In this document: one piece after another, positions 1-7,820 of the stretch
Layout of the letters: the number at the start of each line of letters is the position of its first letter
Numbering within the stretch: position 1 is the stretch's first letter
DNA from: Cyanobacteria bacterium RM1_2_2
GTDB lineage: Bacteria > Cyanobacteriota > Cyanobacteriia > Elainellales > Elainellaceae
Assembly: GCA_012033495.1 (NCBI GenBank)
Contig: JAAUQT010000020.1
Span: 1 to 41,782, forward strand
Direction: 5' to 3'
DNA length: 41,782 nucleotides
The notes under the pieces: generated by a model
Told to the model about the DNA's origin: nothing
The model's database searches: none
The model's input: only the letters and a program-made list of their open reading frames with translations
Position numbers and translations under genes: made by a program

Positions 1-1
1 C

Positions 2-745
2 ATGGGCAATGATGACATCCAAGGCGACAGCGGCAATGACAAGATCATTGGTGACAATGGCGATGACACGCTAGAAGGAGGGGAAGGACGCGACCAGTTG
101 CGCGGCAGCGACGGGCAAGACATCCTCAAAGGCGGCGACGGCAATGATGAATTAGTTGGCGAAGCGGATCGAGACACGCTCAACGGCGATGATGGGCGAG
201 ATCGGCTAGAAGGCAACGACGGCAACGATCTCCTTGCGGGTGGAAATGGCAACGATCGGCTATTGGGCGGCAAGGGTCGGGATGAACTTAACGGGCAGAA
301 AGGTCGGGATTCATTGAGCGGCGCAGATGGCCGCGATCGACTCACAGGTGGCAGCGGCAGCGACACGCTAGCGGGCGGCAAAGGCGCAGATGAATTGCTT
401 GGTCAAGATGGCAACGATGTTTTGATTGGCGGTGACGGTGCTGATCGGCTGCTTGGCGGGAGTGGACGGGATGTTTTGCGCGGCGAAGGCGGTAGAAACC
501 GAGTGCGAGGCAATGAAGGTCGAGATATTTTTGGGTTGCAACGCGGCGACGGCTTCACCATCATTGAAGACTTCCAAAACCGACGAGATCGACTGGGTCT
601 AGAGGATGGGCTATCTCCAAACAACCTGACCATTGCTGCTGCGGGCGCAAACACGACGGTGATTCGCTTCCGAAATGATTTGCTGGCAAGGCTCGAAGGA
701 ACATCCGTTAGTTTAATTAACCGGGACGATTTTACCTTTATCTGA
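2..745 (+). CDS. RTX (hemolysin-type) calcium-binding repeat protein, 5' partial
   Basis: Most of the 247 visible residues are glycine/aspartate nonapeptides of the form GGxGxDxLx (for example GGDGNDELVG and GGNGNDRLLG), the calcium-binding beta-roll of RTX exoproteins. Many units carry GRD in place of GND. The repeats end near residue 170 and are followed by a non-repetitive C-terminal domain (about residues 175-247) containing FTIIEDFQNRRDRLGL, the usual end of cyanobacterial RTX proteins and probably part of the type I secretion signal. The ATG at base 2 is only the first one visible; the gene almost certainly starts outside the window. It converges on a second RTX gene about 280 bp away. 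By family it is expected to be secreted by an ABC/HlyD/TolC-type exporter and to fold on calcium outside the cell. No catalytic domain is visible, so its function is unknown. Confidence 0.85.
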   Translation: MGNDDIQGDSGNDKIIGDNGDDTLEGGEGRDQLRGSDGQDILKGGDGNDELVGEADRDTLNGDDGRDRLEGNDGNDLLAGGNGNDRLLGGKGRDELNGQKGRDSLSGADGRDRLTGGSGSDTLAGGKGADELLGQDGNDVLIGGDGADRLLGGSGRDVLRGEGGRNRVRGNEGRDIFGLQRGDGFTIIEDFQNRRDRLGLEDGLSPNNLTIAAAGANTTVIRFRNDLLARLEGTSVSLINRDDFTFI

Positions 746-787
746 ACCCTGATCTGACTGAACCCTGATCTGAAACGAGTGTTTGAA

Positions 788-905
788 GCTAGGGGCTGTG
801 ATCCATTCCAGCTAGAACCCTGACGATGGCAAGCCTGTTTTTGGAGGCGGGCGTGATCAAGCGGATGCTCCAAGCGTTTGACCATTCATGGATGACGCGC
901 CCTAA
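788..905 (+). repeat. Dispersed repeat family R, copy 1
   Basis: This noncoding stretch between the two convergent RTX genes shares two blocks with 5294-5450 and with the reverse complement of 24828-24955. The first block is ATCCATTCCAGCTAGAACCC. The second runs from GCGTTTGACCAT to GATGACGCGCCC. The middle differs in length among the copies. No ORF is conserved across the copies, so it looks like a small noncoding mobile or REP-like element. Confidence 0.65.
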
Positions 906-1022
906 CTCAAGTTGAAAAAACTGGCAGTCAGGTTTGGCCAAGCTGGGAAGCATATCCCCCCACTCGAACGCCAGTCCTGCTGCCAATTGTTTGAATCTAG
1001 AGTCTAGATTTGACTGATTAAA

Positions 1023-1853
1023 TTAAACAACCTGTCCCAAATTGCTTTGCAGCAGCGTTGTGTCCAAAACCACCGCTACTAGATTGCCTTGTCGCAAAAT
1101 GAAGGTGTCAGCAGCGGCTGTGCCTGATCCTAAAACTGGATCATTCGCGTTGCCGTATTCAATGGTGTAGCTGGTGTTGCGATCTAACAGATTGAGTCTG
1201 TCTCCTTCAGCGAGGCTAAAGTCTGCAAGGATAGCATAGCCACTGCCTGCCACAGGTCTAGAAGCAGCCGTTCCTGCCAAGTAGTCTGAACGAAGATTAA
1301 ACACATCTGCACTGCTGCCACCATACATCTCATCTCGCTCAACCACACCGCCCGTAACTTTAGTGGCATGAGAATTGATCACATCCCGGCCGCTACCGCC
1401 ACCACCAGAAAGGAAGTCAGAGCCAAAGCCACCCGTGAGGAAGTCTCTTCCGCCATCTCCCAGCAGGATGTCGTCTCCATCACCGCCATCAAGGGTGTCA
1501 GTGCCGAGTCCGCCATATAGAGTGTCATTGCCCAACTCACCGTTGAGTCTGTCATTACCCGCGCCACCAAACATCAAGTCCTTGCCATCACCACCAGATA
1601 AGATATCGTTGCCAGCGTCGCCTCGAATCTCATCATCGCCTTCACCGCCATTCAGCGTATCTACCCCTGCGTTGCCAAATACAAAGTCATTGCCAGCCCC
1701 ACCATCAACAAAATCATTACCATCACCTGCTTCAATGGTGTCGTTTCCGCCTCTAGCTTCTATGCGGTCATTGCCTGCTAAGCCGAAAATGGTATCGTCC
1801 GTATCTTCGCCAAAGAGCAAGTCGTCGTCAATTGTGCCGATTAAGTTTGCCAT
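1023..1853 (-). CDS. RTX (hemolysin-type) calcium-binding repeat protein
   Basis: A 276-residue protein starting MANLIGTIDDDLLFGEDTDD. I chose the ATG at 1853 because AGGAG lies just upstream and because cyanobacterial RTX proteins commonly start in this way; the longer reading to 1940 adds 29 residues with no resemblance to the family. Residues about 20-165 are GGxGxDxLx nonapeptides such as GGDGKDLMFGGAGNDRLNG. The C-terminal 90 residues (including YAILADFSLAEGDRLNLLD) form the typical non-repetitive end that precedes a type I secretion signal. It is probably an extracellular calcium-binding protein. It is complete, unlike the converging RTX gene at the window edge, and shares its architecture. 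No exporter genes are visible nearby. Confidence 0.88.
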   Translation of the reverse strand: MANLIGTIDDDLLFGEDTDDTIFGLAGNDRIEARGGNDTIEAGDGNDFVDGGAGNDFVFGNAGVDTLNGGEGDDEIRGDAGNDILSGGDGKDLMFGGAGNDRLNGELGNDTLYGGLGTDTLDGGDGDDILLGDGGRDFLTGGFGSDFLSGGGGSGRDVINSHATKVTGGVVERDEMYGGSSADVFNLRSDYLAGTAASRPVAGSGYAILADFSLAEGDRLNLLDRNTSYTIEYGNANDPVLGSGTAAADTFILRQGNLVAVVLDTTLLQSNLGQVV

Positions 1854-2449
1854 GAAAGTTTCTCCTACGGTATTTACTGAAGCCTTGTTATGACATAGCG
1901 TGCTTCCAACCCTGCCAAAAGCGGGCTGATAAGTTCGCAAAACCTAGCATTCAGGAATGAGCTTAAGGCAGTGCTATGCCGAGCAGAGCCAAGAGCAATT
2001 GAGTGACTCGCCATTCACAGCTTGTCGTGCTACTTGTTAAAAATACAGACTGAAAATCAGCCGAAACCTCTGCTACAGCAGTAGCAATACCGACTAGGGA
2101 TAGAAATTAACAACTTGTAGGGGGTGTCCTTATTTACTCAGATAAACAAACTGTCGATCTGACAAAAGTTGCAGTTGGTTTAATTTCTCGTCCCAAACGT
2201 TAGATGAATGCTAGTTCGTCAAAACCGTGAGTAGTGCGTTCCCAAAATTTCTGCAATTTTCACAGTCGCAAAATCGACTCGTGTAACACTGCTGTCCGTT
2301 CAGGAATGCAGAAGTGTGAGCAGCAATACCATTTACCATTCCTCAATAAAACCCTCCGGACAAAACAGAGGCAATTTGAATTTTGTCTGATCAAAGGCAG
2401 AAGATGGAGGAGATGAGGGAGAAGCTTGAGGTGATGCAACTTCTCACTT
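1854..2449. other. Intergenic region without recognisable gene
   Basis: About 600 bp of AT-rich sequence upstream of the RTX gene at 1023-1853 and downstream of the gmd-like gene. Short overlapping ORFs around 2234-2466 on both strands lack ribosome binding sites and resemble nothing. The stretch presumably holds the leftward RTX promoter, but I cannot place it. Confidence 0.5.
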
Positions 2450-3403
2450 CTACCTGCACTTCGCATCTACCATCAGATGGGCGATATTTTTCATCACTGA
2501 TTGAGCTTGCCAGCCAAGAAACTGCTTGGCTTTGGTGGCATCTCCACAGCTAATTGCAATATCGGTCGGGCGGTAGAGGCTCTGGTCGATCTCAACGTGA
2601 TCTTGCCAGTTCAAGCCAAGGTAGGTAAACACTTCTGCTACAAAGTCTGCCAGTGAGTGAGTCTGCCCTGTAGCAATCACAAAATCATCCGGCTGCTCTT
2701 GCTGTAACATGCGATACATGGCATCCACGTATTCGGGCGACCAGCCCCAGTCGCGTTGAATGGAAGTGTTGCCTAAGTACAGCTTGGCAGATTTACCGTT
2801 GGCAATTTCGCAGGCAGTCGCCACAATTTTTTGGGTGACAAACCGCTGTGGGCGCAGGGGCGATTCGTGGTTGAACAAAATTCCCGAACAGGTAAACAGA
2901 TGATAGGCTTCTCGATAGTTTGCCACTTGCCAGAAGGCCGCAGCTTTGGCTACCGCATAGGGGCTACGCGGACGGAAGGGAGTGGTTTCGGTGGCAGGCA
3001 TCTTACCCGTATCGCCAAAACACTCGCTGGAACCGGCATTATAGAGTTTGATGGGTGCGCCAATAAACCGAATGGCTTCTAATAAATTCAACGTGCCCAG
3101 CGTAATGCTTTCCATCGTTTCCACAGGTAGCTCAAACGAAAGCCCTACTGAGGTTTGCCCGGCTAGGTTATAAATTTCATCCGGCTGCACTTTGTTGATC
3201 ACCTGCAACACGCTGCGAAAGTCGTTGAGCGCCATTGAGCAAGTTTTGACCTGATCTCGAATGCCTAATCGCGCCAGATTTTGAAACGTAGACATTTGGG
3301 CATCTCGTGACGTGCCGCAGACGGTATAGCCTTTGCTGAGCAGAAGTTGGGCGAGGTAGGCTCCGTCTTGCCCAGAAATGCCGCAGATGAGTGCTGTTTT
3401 CAT
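2450..3403 (-). CDS. gmd: GDP-mannose 4,6-dehydratase-like NAD-dependent sugar epimerase/dehydratase
   Basis: A 317-residue extended short-chain dehydrogenase. The N-terminal nucleotide-binding motif is GISGQDGAYLAQLLL (residues about 8-22), where GD-mannose dehydratases have G-x-x-G-Q-D-G. Other signatures are AGQTSVGLSF, the active-site serine region NAGSSECFGD, the catalytic pair in YAVAK, and HESPLRPQRFV followed by RDWGWSPEYVDAM, which are characteristic of Gmd. The expected reaction is GDP-D-mannose to GDP-4-keto-6-deoxymannose, the first step towards GDP-fucose, GDP-rhamnose or GDP-perosamine for glycans and exopolysaccharide. It is slightly shorter than many Gmd proteins (340-370 residues). 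No partner sugar gene is adjacent, so a related GDP-sugar dehydratase is possible. Confidence 0.85.
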   Translation of the reverse strand: MKTALICGISGQDGAYLAQLLLSKGYTVCGTSRDAQMSTFQNLARLGIRDQVKTCSMALNDFRSVLQVINKVQPDEIYNLAGQTSVGLSFELPVETMESITLGTLNLLEAIRFIGAPIKLYNAGSSECFGDTGKMPATETTPFRPRSPYAVAKAAAFWQVANYREAYHLFTCSGILFNHESPLRPQRFVTQKIVATACEIANGKSAKLYLGNTSIQRDWGWSPEYVDAMYRMLQQEQPDDFVIATGQTHSLADFVAEVFTYLGLNWQDHVEIDQSLYRPTDIAISCGDATKAKQFLGWQAQSVMKNIAHLMVDAKCR

Positions 3404-3532
3404 GACCGATCGAGTTCCGTGAATCCTATACGCCTCATGTGTAGAGTGCCCAAGAATTCAATTGGCATCCCGATCGGCTCACATCAGCGAGATGGAAACG
3501 CTGGTGTTGTTGAGTAGGAGTAGGAATCTAGA

Positions 3533-3600
3533 AGATCCCCGGCTTCTCAATCGGCATAATTTAGTCAGCGTCAAATGGTCATAACAGAAGCCGGAGATCT
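3533..3600. repeat. Inverted repeat, REP-like or terminator hairpin
   Basis: AGATCCCCGGCTTCT at 3533-3547 is matched by AGAAGCCGGAGATCT at 3586-3600, a 15-bp stem with one mismatch and a 38-base loop. It lies just downstream of the leftward membrane-protein gene (stop at 3614) and upstream of gmd. No T-run follows, so it may be a REP element rather than a simple terminator. The motif is common in cyanobacterial spacers as I recall; I did not count it genome-wide. Confidence 0.55.
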
Positions 3601-3613
3601 GGATCAAGCCTAC

Positions 3614-4189
3614 TCACGGTTTCTGAATTGTGAAGGAAATGGGGTCTGGAGTCGCAATAGGCAAGTTAGGCAACTGCGGTTCGCTTTGGGTTGGGGTTTG
3701 AGAGGAATGGAGGACAGGCGGTAACTGAAGCTCGTCAGACTGGATTTTTTCCAACTGGTTTTTTTCAGACGGCATCTCTCCTGCTTCGATGGTCGGCTCG
3801 ATCCAAGCGGCAGAAAGTTCTGAGGGCAAATTGTTATTCTCGCGCAGGGAAGGCATCCACTGATTTGCATTCGAGAGCAGCGCCAACAGCAGACCCGCTG
3901 CGCCATAAAACGGGACTGGGAGCGTCAGTCCTTGAAACCACTGATAAAGTTCAGTCATACCAAACACGACCACCAGACAAACCAACCAAAATTTCATGCC
4001 ACCGTTTGCTTTGGATGAAAGGATTTCTCTCAGGATAGCGGCAAGCTGGCTCGGCGGATAAACCGTTGGGGCAGGTTTTGCTTCAGGTTTTGCCGTAAGC
4101 CGATCATTGTGCTGCGAAACCTGCCTGTACAAAAGCTGCCTGTACATACCTGTACCAGGGTGTTTGTTTGGGTGCAGCAAACGGATCAT
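3614..4189 (-). CDS. Hypothetical membrane protein with two transmembrane segments
   Basis: I do not recognise this protein. From the ATG at 4189 it has 191 residues. An N-terminal polar part of about 60 residues is followed by two hydrophobic segments, the first FWLVCLVVVFGMTELYQWF and the second FYGAAGLLLALLS, separated by a short loop. A Pro/Gln/Ser-rich tail ends ISFTIQKP. The open frame extends upstream into the isoaspartyl peptidase gene, so I chose the first ATG after that gene's stop, 37 bp downstream and in the same direction; the two are probably cotranscribed. A second candidate start is the ATG at 4147. The N-terminal DNA contains an imperfect direct duplication (4104-4136 and 4184-4216), making the protein's own start variable. 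It is followed by an inverted repeat at 3533-3600. Confidence 0.55.
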   Translation of the reverse strand: MIRLLHPNKHPGTGMYRQLLYRQVSQHNDRLTAKPEAKPAPTVYPPSQLAAILREILSSKANGGMKFWLVCLVVVFGMTELYQWFQGLTLPVPFYGAAGLLLALLSNANQWMPSLRENNNLPSELSAAWIEPTIEAGEMPSEKNQLEKIQSDELQLPPVLHSSQTPTQSEPQLPNLPIATPDPISFTIQKP

Positions 4190-4226
4190 TGGGCTGTGAA
4201 ACCTACCCGTACAAGAATTTGGGTTT

Positions 4227-5195
4227 CTAGAAATCTCCTGTACTGGAGCGCCAGTCGGTTTGCAGCCCTGAACCCATGTCGAGCGTATCTGCCATTTTTC
4301 CGCCGTCGTGGTAAGCCGCCAACAGCACTTCGCTGGTTTTACCCCAGCCAATTGTGCCAGTTGCGTCGATGCCAATTGCGCCAAAATCTCGTTGCCGCGT
4401 TTGGGCTTCCTGAAACGAGCGGGCGATTGCTTCTGAAAATGGCATTCCGTCGGTAGTGCGAATCACAATCCGCGCTGCCAAACATTCTTCAATGATGTGT
4501 TCGCCGATTCCGGTGCAGCTAATCGCCGCCTGAGCGTTAGCATAGTTACCGGCTGGCATGGCTGAATCACTGACACGCCCGATCCGCTCGAAGCCTTTGC
4601 CCCCCGTGGAAGTGCCCGCCACTAGCTTCCCATAGGCATCCAACGCCACTACGCCAATCGTGCCGCGTCCGGCTTCACTGACCAGTTCTCGTTCTGCCAC
4701 GACGCCTGCCATTGCCTTATCAAAATTGCCTTCCCGTTCCAAGATCCATTCTTGAAGGCGCAGTTTGGTTAGCGGATCGTAGTAGGGCAGTTGCAGTTCT
4801 CGCATCAGTTCTAATGCGCCAATGTCTGAAAGCACTCGATCATCTGAGTTTTGCAAAAATTCGGCCAGTTCAATCGGATTTTTGACCCGCGCCGCATTAA
4901 TCACGCCGCTAAAGCGTTGCGACAGCCCGTCCATTAAAGCAGCGCTCATGCGAATTTGCCCATCCGACTGCAACACCGAACCTGTTCCGGCGTTGAAGCG
5001 TGGATCGTCTTCTAGCATTTGACAACCCCGCACCACGGCAGCTTTGGCATCGGCTCCGGTAAGCAACAATCCGTAAACTTCGGTAACAACGGCATAAAGC
5101 GATTGACGCACCGCCTCTGCCCCTGCTTTACCTTTAAGGGAGCTTCCTGCTCCGCCATGAATAATCAGCTTGGGCTGAATAGAACCCATTTTCAT
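4227..5195 (-). CDS. iaaA: Isoaspartyl peptidase / plant-type L-asparaginase
   Basis: A 322-residue Ntn hydrolase of the IaaA family, which hydrolyses isoaspartyl dipeptides and L-asparagine. Visible signatures are the N-terminal LIIHGGAGSS, RFNAGTGSVLQSDG, and the autocleavage site GRGTIGVVALD, where the Thr becomes the N-terminal nucleophile of the beta subunit, followed by GKLVAGTSTGG. C-terminal GTIGWG is also usual. I chose the ATG at 5195 because AAAGGG lies about 12 bases upstream and homologues begin a few residues before IHGGAG; the longer frame to 5309 runs into a dispersed repeat and is not family-like. It is probably cotranscribed with the downstream membrane-protein gene. All catalytic elements look intact, so it should be active in cytoplasmic turnover of damaged or storage peptides, including cyanophycin dipeptides, as known for cyanobacterial homologues. 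Confidence 0.92.
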   Translation of the reverse strand: MKMGSIQPKLIIHGGAGSSLKGKAGAEAVRQSLYAVVTEVYGLLLTGADAKAAVVRGCQMLEDDPRFNAGTGSVLQSDGQIRMSAALMDGLSQRFSGVINAARVKNPIELAEFLQNSDDRVLSDIGALELMRELQLPYYDPLTKLRLQEWILEREGNFDKAMAGVVAERELVSEAGRGTIGVVALDAYGKLVAGTSTGGKGFERIGRVSDSAMPAGNYANAQAAISCTGIGEHIIEECLAARIVIRTTDGMPFSEAIARSFQEAQTRQRDFGAIGIDATGTIGWGKTSEVLLAAYHDGGKMADTLDMGSGLQTDWRSSTGDF

Positions 5196-5293
5196 AGTTG
5201 TGAGACCCTTTCTGAAATTTTTCCGAAATTTTCTAGAATGAGAAGCAGGCTCTGAGGGTGTAAATTGCCAGTCGCAGAGCGCAACCTTCATGC

Positions 5294-5450
5294 TGCTAGG
5301 GTCTGCCATCCATACCAGCTAAAACCCTGATCATGGCAGGGCGACAGCCCCTAGCCTGCTTTGGGGAACGGGCGCGATCCGGCGAATGCGGCAAGCGTTT
5401 GACCCTTCATTTTTGACCATGATGACCATGAATAGATGACGCGCCCTAGG
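5294..5450 (+). repeat. Dispersed repeat family R, copy 2
   Basis: Directly upstream of iaaA. It shares CCAGCTAAAACCCTGA and the right-hand block CAAGCGTTTGACC ... GATGACGCGCCCTAG with copy 1 (788-905), and GCGATCCGGC plus AATGCGGCA with the inverted copy 3 (24828-24955). It is the longest copy, with an internal partial duplication (TTGACCATGATGACCATG). It may carry or displace the iaaA promoter. Confidence 0.65.
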
Positions 5451-5602
5451 GTGACGTTCAGTTAAGTCGGCTTCAGGAGAACTCAAAAAACTCGATCGCC
5501 TCAACTCTGCGAAACGAGAACTGACTTGATAAAACTCAAATTTGGTGCTCGAAGCCGTAGCTCATTTGACAATATTTGAAAATATCAGAATCTAGGGCGG
5601 TT

Positions 5603-5773
5603 TTAACTTTCTTCCTCGGTCGGCTTAGCACTTGTTCGCCTGCGGCGGCAACGCTCTGAGCAATATTTCACCTCGTCCCAACAATCTTCCCACTTCTTGC
5701 GCCAAGCAAATGGACGCTGACAAACAGGACACATCTTACTCGGCAAATCCGATTTTGATCGAACTCGTCCCAT
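5603..5773 (-). CDS. DUF2256 family small cysteine-rich protein
   Basis: A 56-residue protein starting MGRVRSKSDLPSKMCPVC. The core CPVCQRPFAWRKKWEDCW followed by DEVKYCSERCRRRR is the DUF2256 signature. Cysteines at 15, 18, 31, 38 and 42 suggest a small zinc ribbon, and the end is Arg-rich and then acidic (TEEES). The molecular function of DUF2256 is unknown; the shape suggests nucleic-acid or protein binding. It is transcribed divergently from the trmJ-type methyltransferase starting about 70 bp away, so the two share a promoter region. The TAA stop lies at 5603-5605. Confidence 0.85.
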   Translation of the reverse strand: MGRVRSKSDLPSKMCPVCQRPFAWRKKWEDCWDEVKYCSERCRRRRTSAKPTEEES

Positions 5774-5844
5774 AGAGAAAAGCGGTAGAGGTAGGGTAAT
5801 GTATTTCCCATGCTACAACGCTGACTGAGCGAATTCTATTTCTG

Positions 5845-6630
5845 ATGGTGTTCATGTCCCTTTCCCACATTCGGATTATTCTCGTTGAACCGGCTGGCGC
5901 ATTAAATGTGGGTTCGGTGGCGCGAGTGATGAAAAATATGGGGTTGCGGCATCTGGTGTTGGTGAATCCGCAGTGCGATCCAAGCGGGGAAGAAGCCCGC
6001 CTCATGGCAGTTAAAGCCACCGACGTGCTGGAAGCGGCTGCCGTGGTGCAAACCCTACCTGAAGCGCTGATAGGCTGTCAGCGGGCAATTGCGACGACCG
6101 GCATTGATCGAACTGCTCTCAACGTCACGTTAGAACATCCGCGAGAGGCGCTGCCGTGGCTGCTCGAAGGGCGATCACCTACACCGATTGCCTCAGCCCT
6201 GATTTTTGGTCGAGAAGATCGCGGCCTCAGCAAAGAAGAACTCAACTACGCTCAGCGGTTTGTGCAAATTCCGACTCATGCTGACTATTCCTCGCTTAAT
6301 TTGGCTCAAGCGGTGGCCATTTGTGGCTATGAGCTAGCAGAAGGTGTCAGAACGGCCGCAGCGGGGCATCAAGAGCATCAGGCAACCGTCCAACTTAGCT
6401 CGGAACAGATGAGCCGCTTAGCCACACTCGATCAGCTAGAGGGCTATTATCAACAGCTAGAAATGCTGCTGCTTAAAATCGGCTACCTGCATCCTCACAC
6501 CGCCGCCAGTCGGATGGAAAAAATGAGACGGATCTACAGCCGCGCCCAGTTATCTGAGACTGAGGTAGCGATGCTGAGAGGCGTGATCAGCCAGATGGAA
6601 TGGGCCCTCAAAACTGAGCTTAAACCCTAG
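5845..6630 (+). CDS. trmJ: TrmJ-type RNA (cytidine/uridine-2'-O-)methyltransferase, SPOUT family
   Basis: A 261-residue SpoU/TrmH-family protein with all three SPOUT motifs. Motif 1 is ALNVGSVARVMKNMGL (residues about 19-34). Motif 2 is LIFGREDRGLS. Motif 3 is IPTHADYSSLNLAQAVAI. The long C-terminal helical extension (residues about 175-261, including YYQQLEMLLLKIGYL) is typical of TrmJ, which methylates ribose 2'-OH at tRNA position 32 using SAM. It works as a dimer through the trefoil knot that binds SAM. An alternative start is the Met at 5854, which matches homologues (MSL..IRIILVEPAG) equally well. It is divergent from the DUF2256 gene. Other TrmH-family substrates cannot be excluded. 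Confidence 0.85.
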   Translation: MVFMSLSHIRIILVEPAGALNVGSVARVMKNMGLRHLVLVNPQCDPSGEEARLMAVKATDVLEAAAVVQTLPEALIGCQRAIATTGIDRTALNVTLEHPREALPWLLEGRSPTPIASALIFGREDRGLSKEELNYAQRFVQIPTHADYSSLNLAQAVAICGYELAEGVRTAAAGHQEHQATVQLSSEQMSRLATLDQLEGYYQQLEMLLLKIGYLHPHTAASRMEKMRRIYSRAQLSETEVAMLRGVISQMEWALKTELKP

Positions 6631-6639
6631 GAGATTTGC

Positions 6640-6874
6640 CCTGCCTTCTACAACTTGCCTTGATTTGCTTTGAGGGCAATCAGGTCGTCACTGCCACACT
6701 CGACGATGTGCTGGAGTGTTTTCCCTGGGTGTGCACATCGATTGAAAAACATATCCCACTCAGGTGCAAATGGTTCAGCAAGGGTTGCACCGTGGCAATC
6801 TCACTGGGTTGACCATGGTTTTGAGTTCCACCCTGCAAGCTGTGGGTACACAGTAGCTCAAGATGGGAAAGCAA
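6640..6874 (-). pseudogene. ISAs1-family transposase relic (frameshifted fragment)
   Basis: On the minus strand one frame reads PSEIATVQPLLNHLHLSG and then CFSIDVHTQGK. After a one-base shift the next frame reads KTLQHIVECGSDDLIALKAN and then QGKL before a stop at 6648-6650. Together these match the central ISAs1 transposase region, normally SNEITAIPxLLxxLxLxGxxxTIDAMGxQ followed by IxxxGxDYxxALKGNQGxL. Both ends of the gene are missing and the normal DDE residues cannot all be seen, so this is a dead fragment. It lies in the spacer between trmJ and lipB. The family call rests on my recognition of the motif pattern. Confidence 0.65.
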
Positions 6875-6895
6875 TATTGGCTGAGATTCATTGCT

Positions 6896-7618
6896 TCAGC
6901 TAGCTGTGAATCGATCGAGAGATGATGAAACCTTGGTAAGGTAAGAGGCTGACGGCTCTGCTGCGATGAGTTCTACCTCAAACACTTCGGCAAAACAGGC
7001 TGCAATTCGGAGCCGCACCTGAGCGATGTCAACATTAGGCACAAACTGCGCCAAACTGCCGACAGGTTTATCAGCAATGCCGCATGGCACAATCTGCTCA
7101 AAGCCGCTTAAATCTGGGCAGACATTCAGCGCAAACCCGTGCATCGTGATCCAACGACTGACTTTGATGCCAATCGCAGCGACTTTTCGCCCTTCGACCC
7201 ACACGCCCGTCAGGTCAGGAATGCGCTCGCCCGTTAGCCCATAAGTTGCCAGCACTCGAATCAACACTTCCTCAAGCTGACGCAAATACCAGTGCAAGTC
7301 GGGGCGATGGTGTTTCAAATTAAGAATTGGGTAGCCGACAATTTGACCAGGGCAATGGTAAGTAATTTCGCCGCCTCGCTCAACACGGAGTAGCTGATGA
7401 GCAGAAGTTGCGGGATCAAATTTTAAGAAATCAAGACTTGCGCCCTGACCTAGCGTATAGATCGGCAGATGTTCAAGCAAAATCAATACATCGGCTAAAT
7501 TTGGCTGCTGTCGTCGTTCAGCAACTAAGCCTCGCTGCCACGCCCAAGCCGTTTGGTAGGGAACTAAGCCTCGCTGATAAAGCCAGCACTGCCGGGAGTT
7601 TTCGCAGAATTCATGCAT
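6896..7618 (-). CDS. lipB: Octanoyl-[acyl-carrier-protein]:protein N-octanoyltransferase (LipB)
   Basis: A 240-residue LipB, which transfers octanoate from acyl-ACP to lipoyl domains of pyruvate dehydrogenase and glycine cleavage H protein. Signatures are [13 protein letters not shown] (residues 48-60), the substrate loop [12 protein letters not shown] (81-92), the catalytic Lys152 in KVAAIGIKV and the acyl-thioester Cys179 in [14 protein letters not shown] is the conserved lipoyl-pocket strand. The stop at 6896 is close to the transposase relic. Upstream, 200 bp separate it from divergent hpf. The length is normal and all key residues are present. Confidence 0.95.
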   Translation of the reverse strand: MHEFCENSRQCWLYQRGLVPYQTAWAWQRGLVAERRQQPNLADVLILLEHLPIYTLGQGASLDFLKFDPATSAHQLLRVERGGEITYHCPGQIVGYPILNLKHHRPDLHWYLRQLEEVLIRVLATYGLTGERIPDLTGVWVEGRKVAAIGIKVSRWITMHGFALNVCPDLSGFEQIVPCGIADKPVGSLAQFVPNVDIAQVRLRIAACFAEVFEVELIAAEPSASYLTKVSSSLDRFTAS

Positions 7619-7820
7619 GATTTGTGCTGTTCGCCATTTGTTATGCTAGCGAAGCCAAGGGGTGGGGATCAAGCGTGGATGGACGGAAATTTATAACTTT
7701 AGAAGAGAGCTTAAATCAAGAAATATCAACGGATGCAAAAGATTTTAAACGACTCTGTCGTCCAGAATACAAGGTGCTAGGGTGTAAATATGACCCAAAT
7801 TCTATCGGGGAGGAAGCTTT

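Noticed and set aside
403..885. 160-codon minus-strand frame antisense to the first RTX gene
   Set aside because: Low-complexity shadow of RTX repeats that runs into a dispersed repeat.
1375..1893. 172-codon plus-strand frame rich in Pro and Ser
   Set aside because: It is the exact antisense of the RTX repeats; the composition comes from Gly/Asp codons read backwards. No ribosome site or family.
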